45,189 nucleotides of DNA from Sediminibacterium sp. (GCA_030726065.1 JANREK010000030.1:1-45189); one strand, 5' to 3'; shown: positions 8,856 through 17,588, counted from the first letter of the stretch. Notes: generated by a model not told the origin, from the letters alone. A program made the numbers and translations.

Positions 8856-9647
8856 ATGTTTGAGTTCCATAAAAATAGAAAACAATATTTTGACATGCAG
8901 GTGAATAACGCTGCACAATTTGTTATTCCTTTTATTGAACAAAAAATAACAATCACACCAGGCATGCAGGTGCTTGAAATAGGATGTGGCGAAGGCGGGG
9001 TGCTTAAGGCATTTATAAATAAAGGTTGTTTGGGTTTGGGCGTTGAACTGGATGAATCAAGATTAGTGAATGCGCGTGAATGGTTAAGAGAAGATATTGA
9101 TGCAAACAAAATTCAATTTATCTCGAAAGATATTTATCAAGTCAATCCAGCTGTTGAATTTCCTTCCTTGTTTGATATCATTTTGCTAAAGGATGTGATT
9201 GAACATATTCATGATCAAAAAAAGTTAATGGGTTGGATGCAGCAATTTTTAAAACCAGGTGGCGCGATATATTTTGGTTTCCCTCCTTGGCAAATGCCAT
9301 TTGGCGGACACCAGCAATTATGCACCAATTCCTTGTTGAGCAAGTTGCCTTATTATCATTTGTTACCCACTTTTTTATACAAATTTATTTTATCTAGTGC
9401 AAAACAACCAGTGGCTGATTTATTAGAAATAAAGGAAACGGGTATTTCCATTGAAAAATTCGAAAAATTCGTACAACAAACAAACTATAAAATATTACAT
9501 AACATACATTATTTAATTAATCCGATTTACGAATACAAATTTAATTTAAAACCAAAAATCCAGTTTGGCTTTATCAAAGCAATACCATGGGTCAGAAATT
9601 ATTTTACAACCTGTGTTTATTATTTAATAACGCCCAACACACACTAA
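8856..9647 (+). CDS. Class I SAM-dependent methyltransferase
   Basis: A 263-residue Rossmann-fold methyltransferase of the Methyltransf_11/23 type. Motif I, VLEIGCGEGG, spans residues 39-48, an acidic residue ending the second strand follows in GVELDE, and the LLKDVIEHIHD block near 107-118 is typical of small-molecule or lipid methyltransferases such as UbiE-like and glycan-associated enzymes. The C-terminal third is basic and hydrophobic. It starts 19 bases after parE and ends 6 bases before the DUF1835 gene, so it belongs to the parE-parC run. The substrate cannot be predicted. Confidence 0.82.
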   Translation: MFEFHKNRKQYFDMQVNNAAQFVIPFIEQKITITPGMQVLEIGCGEGGVLKAFINKGCLGLGVELDESRLVNAREWLREDIDANKIQFISKDIYQVNPAVEFPSLFDIILLKDVIEHIHDQKKLMGWMQQFLKPGGAIYFGFPPWQMPFGGHQQLCTNSLLSKLPYYHLLPTFLYKFILSSAKQPVADLLEIKETGISIEKFEKFVQQTNYKILHNIHYLINPIYEYKFNLKPKIQFGFIKAIPWVRNYFTTCVYYLITPNTH

Positions 9648-9653
9648 TATATT

Positions 9654-10484
9654 ATGATACATTTAGTTTTCGAAACAGCCAATGTGGCCATTTTGCAATC
9701 AGCTATTGAAATGGATGAATCCCTAGCAGGTAAAGTAATTGAAATAAAAGACGATTATGCGGTAGGCCCTATTGCTGATATTTATGAAACAGAAGGCTAT
9801 CTAGCAAGACGTGATTGGTGGATGGAATTATTAAAACATTCTCCCTACGAGGAGCAAGTTGATATTGTTGACGATAAATTAGTGGTGCATCAACTCATCC
9901 AGGATTTACAGGAAGATGAAAACGAACAAGTGTGGATTTGGATGGGTCAAAACGTACACGATGTTTGTGGTTATTATTGGTTAATGAGTCAATTAAAAGA
10001 GTTGCAAGGAAAGGTGCAAGTGTTGTATTTGAATAACCTACCTTTTTTAAATGAAAAAAGCCAATTATTTTACCCTACTAATTTAAGTCAAATACAACCT
10101 AGTGAGTTTTTAAAAGCTAAAAAATTAGCAAGACCAATTACTTTAAGTGAATTTGAATTGGATCCAGATGAATGGAAAAAATTATGCATTGATAATGGGT
10201 TTGTTCGATTCTTAGAAGGCGGTAAAAAAGTGGCAACTATGGACATTAGTTTTTATGATAAAGAAATATTATCCTTATTGACTAAAAATGCACAAAAATT
10301 GCCAAGTGCCTTGGCGCATATTTTAAGTAAAATGAAAATTAAAACAGGAGATGTGTTCATCGTTTCAAGATTAAAAGCATTGTCTGAATTAGGTAAACTG
10401 ACATTTATTGGCAATTGGGAAAAGGGATGGAAGGACATAGTAGTTCAAATGCCTGGTGGAAGTTCAGTGGTAGTGGAGGATTAA
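9654..10484 (+). CDS. DUF1835 domain-containing protein
   Basis: A 276-residue cytoplasmic protein with an N-terminal DUF1835 domain (MIHLVFETANVAILQSAIEM, then IEIKDDYAVGPI near residues 30-41) and a C-terminal region about 160-270 consistent with the DUF3658 partner domain (ending FIGNWEKGWKDIVVQMPG). No catalytic motif of a known enzyme is visible. The family has no settled function. It follows the methyltransferase by only 6 bases and so is probably co-expressed with it and with parE. The domain call is fairly sure; any role is open. Confidence 0.8.
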   Translation: MIHLVFETANVAILQSAIEMDESLAGKVIEIKDDYAVGPIADIYETEGYLARRDWWMELLKHSPYEEQVDIVDDKLVVHQLIQDLQEDENEQVWIWMGQNVHDVCGYYWLMSQLKELQGKVQVLYLNNLPFLNEKSQLFYPTNLSQIQPSEFLKAKKLARPITLSEFELDPDEWKKLCIDNGFVRFLEGGKKVATMDISFYDKEILSLLTKNAQKLPSALAHILSKMKIKTGDVFIVSRLKALSELGKLTFIGNWEKGWKDIVVQMPGGSSVVVED

Positions 10485-10541
10485 GTCGGCAGCGGAGTAA
10501 AAATTAGCAATAGAATAAGAGTTGACATTAACTTGGATTAA

Positions 10542-10940
10542 ATGAAAATAGAAATAACTAAAATTGATGTGAAAGCGATTGATGAGCGCGGTGCTTTGCA
10601 TTATTTTAGTACGGATAGATCAGGTGAGTTTTTGTTGGTATATCGCAATAAAGGTTCCATCAGTGGACAACATTACCATAAAGGGTGGGCGGCAAATAAA
10701 AACCCGGAAGATATGTTGCTCGTTCAGGGTTCGCTTATATTGCAGTGGAAGGAAATAGAAGGGTTTAAAACTAACAAAATTGAAAATGGTGAATTAGAAA
10801 GTGATGAAGTGGAAGTAGTTGCGCCTGCGCGTGTATTAATTCCAGCAGGAATTTGGCATCAAGTAACTGCACAAACGGATATTGTATTTATTGAACTAAA
10901 TAGTTTAGCGGATGGTAGTGAAGATACTTACCGTCTCTAA
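10542..10940 (+). CDS. Small cupin-fold protein
   Basis: A 132-residue single-domain cupin. The two cupin motifs are recognisable: GQHYHKG at 42-48 gives His44 and His46 as likely metal ligands, and IPAGIWHQV at 100-108 supplies His106. The sequence resembles sugar-nucleotide isomerase-like (WxcM/FdtA-type) and other small sugar-binding cupins, but specific catalytic residues cannot be assigned. It sits 57 bases after the DUF1835 gene and 11 bases before parC, within the topoisomerase run. A TAACTTGG at 10529-10536 is a near match to the -7 element and could provide an internal promoter for this gene and parC. Confidence 0.75.
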   Translation: MKIEITKIDVKAIDERGALHYFSTDRSGEFLLVYRNKGSISGQHYHKGWAANKNPEDMLLVQGSLILQWKEIEGFKTNKIENGELESDEVEVVAPARVLIPAGIWHQVTAQTDIVFIELNSLADGSEDTYRL

Positions 10941-10951
10941 AATCAAATCAT

Positions 10952-13471
10952 ATGGCAAAAGAGAAAAATTTAAGTAGGGTTACAGAAAACGAATCAGGTG
11001 TTCAAGGCCAATATAAAAATTGGTTTTTGGATTATGCTTCCTATGTTATTTTAGAACGTGCTGTCCCTGCGATTGAAGACGGATTAAAACCTGTACAACG
11101 ACGCATTTTACATGCAATGAAGGAAATGGATGATGGTCGTTTTAACAAAGTGGCCAACATCATTGGTCAAAGTATGCAATACCATCCTCATGGTGATGCT
11201 AGTATTGGTGATGCATTGGTGAATTTGGGTCAAAAGGATTTATTAATTGATACCCAGGGAAACTGGGGGGATGTACGCACGGGTGATGATGCGGCTGCGG
11301 CAAGATATATTGAAGCAAGACTGAGCAAGTTTGCATTAGACGTAGCCTTTAATCCTAAGACCACTTCCTGGACTTTAAGTTACGATGGTCGTAAACAAGA
11401 GCCTATTACTTTACCTATGAAGTTTCCTTTGTTATTAGCACAGGGCGCTGATGGTATTGCCGTGGGATTATCTACAAAAATACTACCGCATAATTTTTGT
11501 GAAATTATTGAAGCTTCCATTAAACATTTGCGTGGCAAAAAGTTTGAATTATTACCCGATTTTCAAACCAAGGGTAAAATGGATGCGTCTAATTATAATG
11601 ACGGAAAACGTGGTGGAAAAATTAGAGTGCGTGCAACCATTGAGGAATTGGATAAAAAAACTTTACTCATCAAGGATGTACCCTATAGCGTAACTACCAC
11701 GCAATTAATGGAGAGTATCACCAAGGCCAATGATCAGGGTAAAATAAAGATCAAAAAAGTAACCGATGTTACTGCTGCTGATGTTGAAATTCAAATTGAT
11801 TTGGCCACCGGAATATCTCCTGATATCACCATTGACGCTTTGTATGCTTTTACCGATTGTGAAATTAGTATTTCGCCCAATGTGTGTGTGATTGTAAATA
11901 ATCGACCACAATTTATTGGAGCTTCTGATTTGTTAAGGCATTCTGTAGATCATACGAAAGGGTTGTTGCAATCGGAATTACAAATATTACTAAAGGAGTT
12001 AGAAGATAAATGGCATTTCACTAGTTTGGAGAAAATATTTTTTGAAGAAAAAATATACAAAGAATTAGAGAAAAAACATATGACCTGGGATAAAGTCATT
12101 GATGCCATTGATGATGCGTTTACTCCTTTTAAAAAGAAATTTAAAAAACCAATTGAACGTACTGATTTATTGAAACTAACGGACAAGCCTGTTCGACGAA
12201 TATATAAATTAGACATTGATGATTTAATTGCGCAAATAAAAGGTATAGAGGAGGAGATTAAAGAAGTAAAAAATAATTTGGCTAATTTGACCGATTATGC
12301 GGTTAATTATTATGAAGGGTTATTGAAAAAATATGGTAAGGGTAAGGAGCGTAAAACGGAAATAAAAGAATTTGATACCATACAAGTGAAACATGTCGCC
12401 ATTGCTAATACCAAATTATATATTAATCGCGCTGAAGGTTTTGTGGGTACCAGCTTGAAGAAAGATGAATTCCTATGTGACTGTTCCGACTACGATGATA
12501 TCATTGCTTTTTCTAAGTCTGGTATTATGAAAGTGGTTAAAGTATCTGACAAAGTATTTATAGGTAAGGATATTTTACATGCAGCCGTATTCCAGAAAAA
12601 CGATGAGCGAACTACTTACAATATGATGTATGTGGATGGCGCAACAGGAATTAGTTATGCCAAAAGATTTAACGTGACAGGTATCACAAGGGATAAAGAA
12701 TATCCTTTGACAAAATCGGCAGATAAATCAAGGGTGCATTATTTATCTGTGAATGCAAATGGAGAAGCAGAATCGGTAAAAATTATTTTAAGTCCTAATT
12801 GTACCGCGCGGATTAAAGAGCTTGAATTTTATTTTGACGAGTTGGAAGTGAAGGGTCGAAGTAGTGTGGGAAATCAAATAACCAAATACCCCATCAAGTC
12901 CGTAAAATTGAAGGAAGCGGGTAAAAGCACGCTTATGGGTCGCAAATTATGGTTTGATGACAAGTTTGGACGATTTAATACAGAGGGAAAGGGTATTTAT
13001 TTAGGTACCTTTGAGGAGGAAAAGGTGTTGGTGGTAACCAGTGATGGTAATTATGAAGTAACGGATACGGAACCAACACAGCGTTTTGATCCAGAAAAAG
13101 TAGTGTTCATTGAAAAGTTTAATCCTGAAAAAATTATTACTGCAGTATATCTTGACAAAGAAAAATTGCAATTCAATATCAAAAGGTTTAAAATAGAAAC
13201 CACTACTTTAAAAACACCATTTACTTTTATCAAGGAAGGTAATGGGAATTATTTGGAAACAATTACTACCGCAGATGATCCAATATTAGTAGTGCATACT
13301 GGTAGGGGCGCGCAAGTAAGAAAAGCCAAATTTAAAGTGAGCAAAATGGTGGACATTATGGGATGGAAAGTCATTGGAACTAAATTGGTTGATTTTACGA
13401 AATCGGTGGAAATGGAATGGGAGAAAAAAGCCGGTAGTAAAAAGGATGAACAACAACCTGAATTATTTTAA
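10952..13471 (+). CDS. parC: DNA topoisomerase IV subunit A (ParC)
   Basis: The DNA-breaking and rejoining subunit of topoisomerase IV, 839 residues. The N-terminal winged-helix/tower region begins YASYVILERAVPAIEDGLKPVQRRILHAM. The quinolone-determining segment reads YHPHGDASIGDALV at 77-90, and the catalytic tyrosine is Tyr119 in AAAARYIEARLS. The coiled-coil segment lies near residues 340-470, and a beta-pinwheel-like C-terminal domain follows, less regular than in GyrA and without an obvious GyrA box. Pairing with parE in the same run favours ParC over GyrA. It starts 11 bases after the cupin gene. The position equivalent to the quinolone-contact Ser is Ala83 here. Confidence 0.92.
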   Translation: MAKEKNLSRVTENESGVQGQYKNWFLDYASYVILERAVPAIEDGLKPVQRRILHAMKEMDDGRFNKVANIIGQSMQYHPHGDASIGDALVNLGQKDLLIDTQGNWGDVRTGDDAAAARYIEARLSKFALDVAFNPKTTSWTLSYDGRKQEPITLPMKFPLLLAQGADGIAVGLSTKILPHNFCEIIEASIKHLRGKKFELLPDFQTKGKMDASNYNDGKRGGKIRVRATIEELDKKTLLIKDVPYSVTTTQLMESITKANDQGKIKIKKVTDVTAADVEIQIDLATGISPDITIDALYAFTDCEISISPNVCVIVNNRPQFIGASDLLRHSVDHTKGLLQSELQILLKELEDKWHFTSLEKIFFEEKIYKELEKKHMTWDKVIDAIDDAFTPFKKKFKKPIERTDLLKLTDKPVRRIYKLDIDDLIAQIKGIEEEIKEVKNNLANLTDYAVNYYEGLLKKYGKGKERKTEIKEFDTIQVKHVAIANTKLYINRAEGFVGTSLKKDEFLCDCSDYDDIIAFSKSGIMKVVKVSDKVFIGKDILHAAVFQKNDERTTYNMMYVDGATGISYAKRFNVTGITRDKEYPLTKSADKSRVHYLSVNANGEAESVKIILSPNCTARIKELEFYFDELEVKGRSSVGNQITKYPIKSVKLKEAGKSTLMGRKLWFDDKFGRFNTEGKGIYLGTFEEEKVLVVTSDGNYEVTDTEPTQRFDPEKVVFIEKFNPEKIITAVYLDKEKLQFNIKRFKIETTTLKTPFTFIKEGNGNYLETITTADDPILVVHTGRGAQVRKAKFKVSKMVDIMGWKVIGTKLVDFTKSVEMEWEKKAGSKKDEQQPELF

Positions 13472-13489
13472 TTTTTTAAATATAAACTT

Positions 13490-14377
13490 ATGTCAACTGT
13501 TAATGTAGGTCAATTTAATCTCCTACGCGTGGACCGAAAGGTTGACTTTGGATTTTATATCGATGATGGCGAAGAAGGAATATTACTTCCAAAAAGATTT
13601 GTGCCTTCGGGGTTACAAATTGGGGATACCATAAGCGTTTTTATCTACCATGATTCTGATAATCGCTTGGTCGCTACCACACAGGAACCTTTTGCAGTAG
13701 TGGGCGAAATTGCTGCTTTAAAGGTAGTCGATGTAACTAAACAAGGGGTGTTTATGGATTGGGGATTAATGAAAGATTTATTTGTCCCTGTTTCGCAACA
13801 ACTATCTAGCATGCGTTTGGGCGGCAAGTATTTAGTAAAATTGTATATTGACAAACAAACAGGACGCGTTGCTGCTACTGAAAAAATTGACAACCAACTT
13901 AGTAATGACAATTTAACGGTTAAAGAAGGGGAAAAAGTGAGTGTGCAAGTATATCGTGAATCTGATTTGGGTTATGTAGTGATTGTGAATCAAGTGCACC
14001 AAGGGTTAGTATATAAAAATGAAGTTTTTACACATTTGCATATTGGACAATTTATCCAAGAAGCATTTGTTAAAAAAATAAGAGAAGGGAATAAACTAGA
14101 TATTGGCATTGGTAAGCAAGGCGTTGAAAAATTAGATGATGATAAATCAACGATTGTTAGATTGTTAAAATCACATGGTAATTTTTTACCTTACCATGAC
14201 AAATCTAATCCTGATGAGATTTATGCTTTTTTTGGTATGAGTAAAAAGGCATTTAAAATGAATGCGGGCATTTTGTACAAAAGCAAAAGAATCACAATCG
14301 AAGCGGAAGGAATCCGATTATTACCAGAAGTGGAAATAGCACCGGATGCGACAGTGGTAGATGAGATTGCAGAATAG
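13490..14377 (+). CDS. CvfB/YitL-like S1-domain RNA-binding protein
   Basis: A 295-residue protein resembling the CvfB/YitL family: tandem S1-type OB-folds followed by a winged helix. The opening VNVGQFNLLRVDRKVDFGFYIDDGEEGILLPKR is the family's first S1-like domain. A second, LKVVDVTKQGVFMDWGLMKDLFVPVSQQ, is at about residues 75-103. The C-terminal winged-helix block includes LPYHDKSNPDEIYAFFGMSKKAFK. In Staphylococcus, CvfB affects virulence gene expression and binds RNA; in Bacteroidota the role is unknown. It starts 18 bases after parC and is probably co-transcribed with it. Confidence 0.85.
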   Translation: MSTVNVGQFNLLRVDRKVDFGFYIDDGEEGILLPKRFVPSGLQIGDTISVFIYHDSDNRLVATTQEPFAVVGEIAALKVVDVTKQGVFMDWGLMKDLFVPVSQQLSSMRLGGKYLVKLYIDKQTGRVAATEKIDNQLSNDNLTVKEGEKVSVQVYRESDLGYVVIVNQVHQGLVYKNEVFTHLHIGQFIQEAFVKKIREGNKLDIGIGKQGVEKLDDDKSTIVRLLKSHGNFLPYHDKSNPDEIYAFFGMSKKAFKMNAGILYKSKRITIEAEGIRLLPEVEIAPDATVVDEIAE

Positions 14378-14407
14378 ATTTTTAATTTTTAATAAATTCT
14401 TTCAAGC

Positions 14408-15589
14408 ATGCACAACGAAGTTTATATCATATCGGCTGTGAGAACACCCATTGGTTCCTTTGGCGGTAGCTTGCGTAGTTTAAGTGCTACTGAATTAGGG
14501 GCTCTTGCAATTAAAGGTGCATTAGAAAAATCGGGGGTAAATCCAGAGATGATTGACGAAGTTATTATGGGTTGTGTGATACAAGCGGGCCTTGGTCAAG
14601 CACCTGCGCGACAAGCTGCTTTGAAAGCGGGACTTCCTAATAATGTGATTTGTACTACTATTAATAAGGTTTGTGCCAGTGGGATGAAATCTGTGGCTAT
14701 TGCTGCACAAAATATTTTACTCGGTGATGCAGATGTAATTATTGCAGGTGGCATGGAAAGTATGAGTAATGTTCCTTTTTATAATATGCAACAAAGGTGG
14801 GGCAATAAATATGGGGATGTAAGTTTGTTGGATGGCTTAGCAAAAGATGGTTTAACTGATGTGTATGATAATATAGCGATGGGTAATTTTGCAGATAGTT
14901 GTGCGCAGGACAATAACATAATAAGAGAGGCGCAAGATAATTTTGCGATTCAGAGTTATAAAAAATCACAAGCAGCATCGGAGCAAGGTTTTTTTAAGCA
15001 GGAAATAATTCCAGTCGTCATTCCACAAAAAAAAGGAGATCCAACTATTATAGATAAAGACGAAGAACCTTATAAAGTAAATTTTGATAAAATTGCACAA
15101 TTAAATCCTGCATTTAGTAAAGAAGGAACGGTGACTGCAGCAAATGCGTCCACCATGAATGATGGTGCTGCGGCATTGCTGTTGATGAGCAAAAAGAAAG
15201 CAAATGAGTTGGGATTAAAACCAATTGCAATTATTAAGGGGTTTGCAGATGCAGAACAAGACCCTCGATTGTTTACCACGAGTCCTGCCTTGGCTTTGCC
15301 AAAAGCATTAGCGAAAGCAGGTATTGAAAAAGAGGCAATTTCTTATTTTGAATTTAATGAAGCTTTTTCAGTGGTGGGTTTGGTAAATACATCCTTATTA
15401 AATCTAGATCCAACTAAAGTAAATGTACATGGAGGTGCAGTATCCTTAGGACATCCTTTGGGATGCAGTGGTACGCGCATATTGGTTACCCTTATATATA
15501 TTTTACAAAAAAATAAAGCACAATATGGTGCTGCTGCAATTTGCAATGGGGGGGGAGGTGCAAGCGCAATGGTAATTGAAAGTTGCTAA
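14408..15589 (+). CDS. Acetyl-CoA C-acyltransferase (thiolase)
   Basis: A 393-residue type II biosynthetic or degradative thiolase, condensing two acetyl-CoA to acetoacetyl-CoA or running the reverse. The catalytic residues are all present: nucleophile Cys89 in NKVCASGMKS, His349 in GGAVSLGHPLG and Cys379 in AICNGGGGASAM. Length and motifs fit AtoB/PhaA/FadA-type enzymes; chain-length preference cannot be told. It is the last gene of the rightward run and ends only 7 bases from the convergent ytxJ gene. The coding sequence contains an A8 tract (15027-15034) and a G8 tract (15548-15555), the latter encoding the conserved glycine run. Confidence 0.93.
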   Translation: MHNEVYIISAVRTPIGSFGGSLRSLSATELGALAIKGALEKSGVNPEMIDEVIMGCVIQAGLGQAPARQAALKAGLPNNVICTTINKVCASGMKSVAIAAQNILLGDADVIIAGGMESMSNVPFYNMQQRWGNKYGDVSLLDGLAKDGLTDVYDNIAMGNFADSCAQDNNIIREAQDNFAIQSYKKSQAASEQGFFKQEIIPVVIPQKKGDPTIIDKDEEPYKVNFDKIAQLNPAFSKEGTVTAANASTMNDGAAALLLMSKKKANELGLKPIAIIKGFADAEQDPRLFTTSPALALPKALAKAGIEKEAISYFEFNEAFSVVGLVNTSLLNLDPTKVNVHGGAVSLGHPLGCSGTRILVTLIYILQKNKAQYGAAAICNGGGGASAMVIESC

Positions 15590-15596
15590 TTTTATA

Positions 15597-15929
15597 TTAG
15601 CGCGCTGCTTGCTCTACAATCTCTTCCATTTGAATTCCACCATGGCTTTCATCATAAGTACATTCGCCATTTTTGATTAATAAAATCTGTGGGGATTCAT
15701 GGTAAACACTAAATTTTTCAGCAATTGCATTGGAGATTGGTCTGTAATTCAGCAAGTCTAAATAGTAAAATTGAATAGAGTCAGGGGCTTCTGATCTTTC
15801 CATTCTTGCCAAAGCCATTTTGCTAATGCTACAGGTGGTGCTATGCTTCAGTATGACTTGTGGTGTTGTAAAGGATAAATCTTTTATTGTTTCCAGCTGA
15901 GTTTGGTCGGTTAATGGGATCCAGTTCAT
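15597..15929 (-). CDS. ytxJ: Bacillithiol-system YtxJ-like monothiol protein
   Basis: A 110-residue thioredoxin-fold protein of the YtxJ (DUF2847) family, annotated as a bacillithiol-system monothiol bacilliredoxin-like protein. The active-site region is KHSTTCSISKMA with a single Cys33 in place of a CxxC. The rest follows the YtxJ pattern: FYYLDLLNYRPISNAIAEKF, SPQILLIKNG and a terminal SHGGI block. This suggests the organism uses bacillithiol, as many Bacteroidota do, though no bsh gene is in view. It is divergent from the exonuclease gene, and each has its own -7 octamer in the shared 112-base gap. Confidence 0.85.
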   Translation of the reverse strand: MNWIPLTDQTQLETIKDLSFTTPQVILKHSTTCSISKMALARMERSEAPDSIQFYYLDLLNYRPISNAIAEKFSVYHESPQILLIKNGECTYDESHGGIQMEEIVEQAAR

Positions 15930-15951
15930 GATAATTATGCGTTTAGCAGTA

Positions 15952-15959
15952 CAAATTTA
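15952..15959 (-). promoter_or_regulatory. Predicted -7 element for ytxJ
   Basis: The minus strand reads TAAATTTG, a perfect TAnnTTTG match, 22 bases upstream of the ytxJ ATG. No TTG is seen at the expected -33 distance, so support rests on the octamer and its position. Confidence 0.4.
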
Positions 15960-16017
15960 CTTAATTTCCATCAGTTATTTTAGGGCATTTTACCCCTAAT
16001 TACACCATTAGTTTGAT

Positions 16018-16025
16018 TAACTTTG
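16018..16025 (+). promoter_or_regulatory. Predicted -7 element for the exonuclease gene
   Basis: TAACTTTG matches the Bacteroidota -7 consensus and ends 16 bases before the ATG at 16042. No clear -33 TTG is found upstream. It is the counterpart of the ytxJ element in the same divergent gap. Confidence 0.45.
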
Positions 16026-16041
16026 AGTCATAATAAAAAAT

Positions 16042-16809
16042 ATGAATTTACAATTAACAAAGCCAATTGTTTTTATTGATCTTGAAACAACTGGAATAAA
16101 TGTGAGCTTGGATAAAATTGTGGAAATAGCACTGGTAAAAATCATGCCAGATGGTACAAAGCAAGTGAAACGCAAATTAGTTAATCCTGAAATGCACATA
16201 CCGGAACAAGTGACTGCCATTCATGGTATTTCAGATGAAATGGTAAAGGATGCTCCAAGTTTTAAGCAAATTGCGAATGAAATTAAGCAATTCATAGAGG
16301 GAGCTGATTTGGGGGGCTATAATAGTAATCGTTTTGATATTCCTATGTTAAATGAGGAGTTTTTAAGATCAGGTATTTCAGCAGATATGGAAAGTAGGCA
16401 ATTATTGGATGTACAGAAGGTTTTCCATAAAATGGAGCAACGTACGCTGACAGCTGCTTATAAGTTTTATTGTAATAAAAATTTAGAGGATGCACATACC
16501 GCTGAAGCAGATGCATTGGCAACCTGGGAAGTGCTTGAAGCTCAGGTGGAAAAGTATGCAAATATTGGAAATACCGTTGAAAGTATTGTTAAATTTACTG
16601 GAGAAGACCAAATTGTGGACTTTGCTGGTCGATTTATTATGGAAAATGGGGTAGAAATATTTAATTTCGGTAAGCACAAAGGTAAATCCGTAGTCCAGGT
16701 GCTTAAAGATGAGCCCCAATATTATGATTGGATGATGAAGGGTGACTTTGCTTTACATACCAAACAAAAGCTTACGGAAATATTTAACCGCAGTATTTTA
16801 AAAAAATAA
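16042..16809 (+). CDS. DnaQ-like 3'-5' exonuclease with ExoX-like C-terminal domain
   Basis: A 255-residue DEDD-superfamily exonuclease. Exo I is FIDLETTG with Asp13 and Glu15, Exo II is NRFDIPML with Asp99, and Exo III is AHTAEADALAT with His152 and Asp157, giving a complete DEDDh active site. A C-terminal module at about 205-245 (FNFGKHKGKSVVQVLKDEPQYYDWMMKGDF) matches the small domain found at the end of exonuclease X-like and related nucleases. It may act as a stand-alone DNA repair or proofreading nuclease; it is not a polymerase-fused epsilon subunit. The GT2 gene follows after 26 bases. Confidence 0.87.
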   Translation: MNLQLTKPIVFIDLETTGINVSLDKIVEIALVKIMPDGTKQVKRKLVNPEMHIPEQVTAIHGISDEMVKDAPSFKQIANEIKQFIEGADLGGYNSNRFDIPMLNEEFLRSGISADMESRQLLDVQKVFHKMEQRTLTAAYKFYCNKNLEDAHTAEADALATWEVLEAQVEKYANIGNTVESIVKFTGEDQIVDFAGRFIMENGVEIFNFGKHKGKSVVQVLKDEPQYYDWMMKGDFALHTKQKLTEIFNRSILKK

Positions 16810-16835
16810 TTACTTACTACATACATACCCCCGAT

Positions 16836-17588
16836 TTGAAAAAATTAGTCATCACACCCACTTACAATGAAAAGGAGAATATCGCTTCCATCATTGAAAC
16901 AGTTGTAGGATTTGCAGCTGAATATGATATATTGGTGATTGATGATGGATCTCCAGATGGGACTGCTCAAATAGTGGAAGGTTTAATTCCAAAACATATT
17001 GGTCGCATTTTTATTGAAAAAAGAGCGGGTAAATTAGGTTTAGGTACTGCCTATATTCATGGATTTTTATGGGCTTTAAAACGTGATTATGATTTAATTT
17101 TTGAGATGGATGCCGATTTCTCACATAGTCCCAATGACTTAAATCGATTAGCAGAGGCTTGCGTGAATGGTGCGGATGTTGCTGTAGGAAGTAGATATGT
17201 AAAAGGGGGAAGTACAGAAAACTGGCCATTAGACCGTCAAATTTATTCCATTGGAGGATCTGCTTATACGAGGTTAATTACTGGGATTCCTGTCAAGGAT
17301 CCAACGGCTGGTTTTGTTTGTTATAAACGAAAAGTGTTAGATGCCATAAATCTAAGTACCATTAATTTTATAGGCTACGCATTTCAAATTGAGATGAAGT
17401 TTGCAGCATGGAAATTAGGATTTATCATCAAGGAAGTGCCCATCAATTTTGTGGATCGAAAAATTGGGGCTAGTAAAATGACTAAGGGTATTATAAAAGA
17501 AGCCATTTTTGGCGTTTTAAATATGCAATGGCAATCCAGCACCGGTAAATTCATCAAAATCATAAAGCGTATTCGTGTCAACTTTTAA
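16836..17588 (+). CDS. Polyprenol-phosphate mannosyltransferase-like GT2 glycosyltransferase
   Basis: A 250-residue family-2 glycosyltransferase resembling dolichyl/polyprenyl-phosphate mannose synthase (DPM1-like), which transfers a sugar from a nucleotide donor to a lipid phosphate. Motifs are VITPTYNE at 5-12, DDGSPDG at 36-42 and the DxD-type DAD at 91-93 in EMDADFSHSP. GSRYVKGGS and DPTAGFVCYKR follow as in DPM1. There is no C-terminal membrane pair, so it is the single-domain type. No ATG is available near the conserved N-terminus: the start must be the TTG at 16836. The downstream EamA gene begins inside its last 14 bases. Donor and acceptor are inferred from family only. Confidence 0.87.
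   Translation: MKKLVITPTYNEKENIASIIETVVGFAAEYDILVIDDGSPDGTAQIVEGLIPKHIGRIFIEKRAGKLGLGTAYIHGFLWALKRDYDLIFEMDADFSHSPNDLNRLAEACVNGADVAVGSRYVKGGSTENWPLDRQIYSIGGSAYTRLITGIPVKDPTAGFVCYKRKVLDAINLSTINFIGYAFQIEMKFAAWKLGFIIKEVPINFVDRKIGASKMTKGIIKEAIFGVLNMQWQSSTGKFIKIIKRIRVNF

Noticed and set aside
9456..9475. Tandem GAAAAATTC repeat
   Set aside because: It is two copies only, encoding EKFEKF inside the methyltransferase; no sign of a functional repeat.
15585..15601. Inverted repeat GCTAAT/ATTAGC between thiolase and ytxJ stops, considered as a bidirectional terminator
   Set aside because: The stem is only 6 AT-rich pairs with no U-tract on either side; part of the symmetry comes from the two stop codons.
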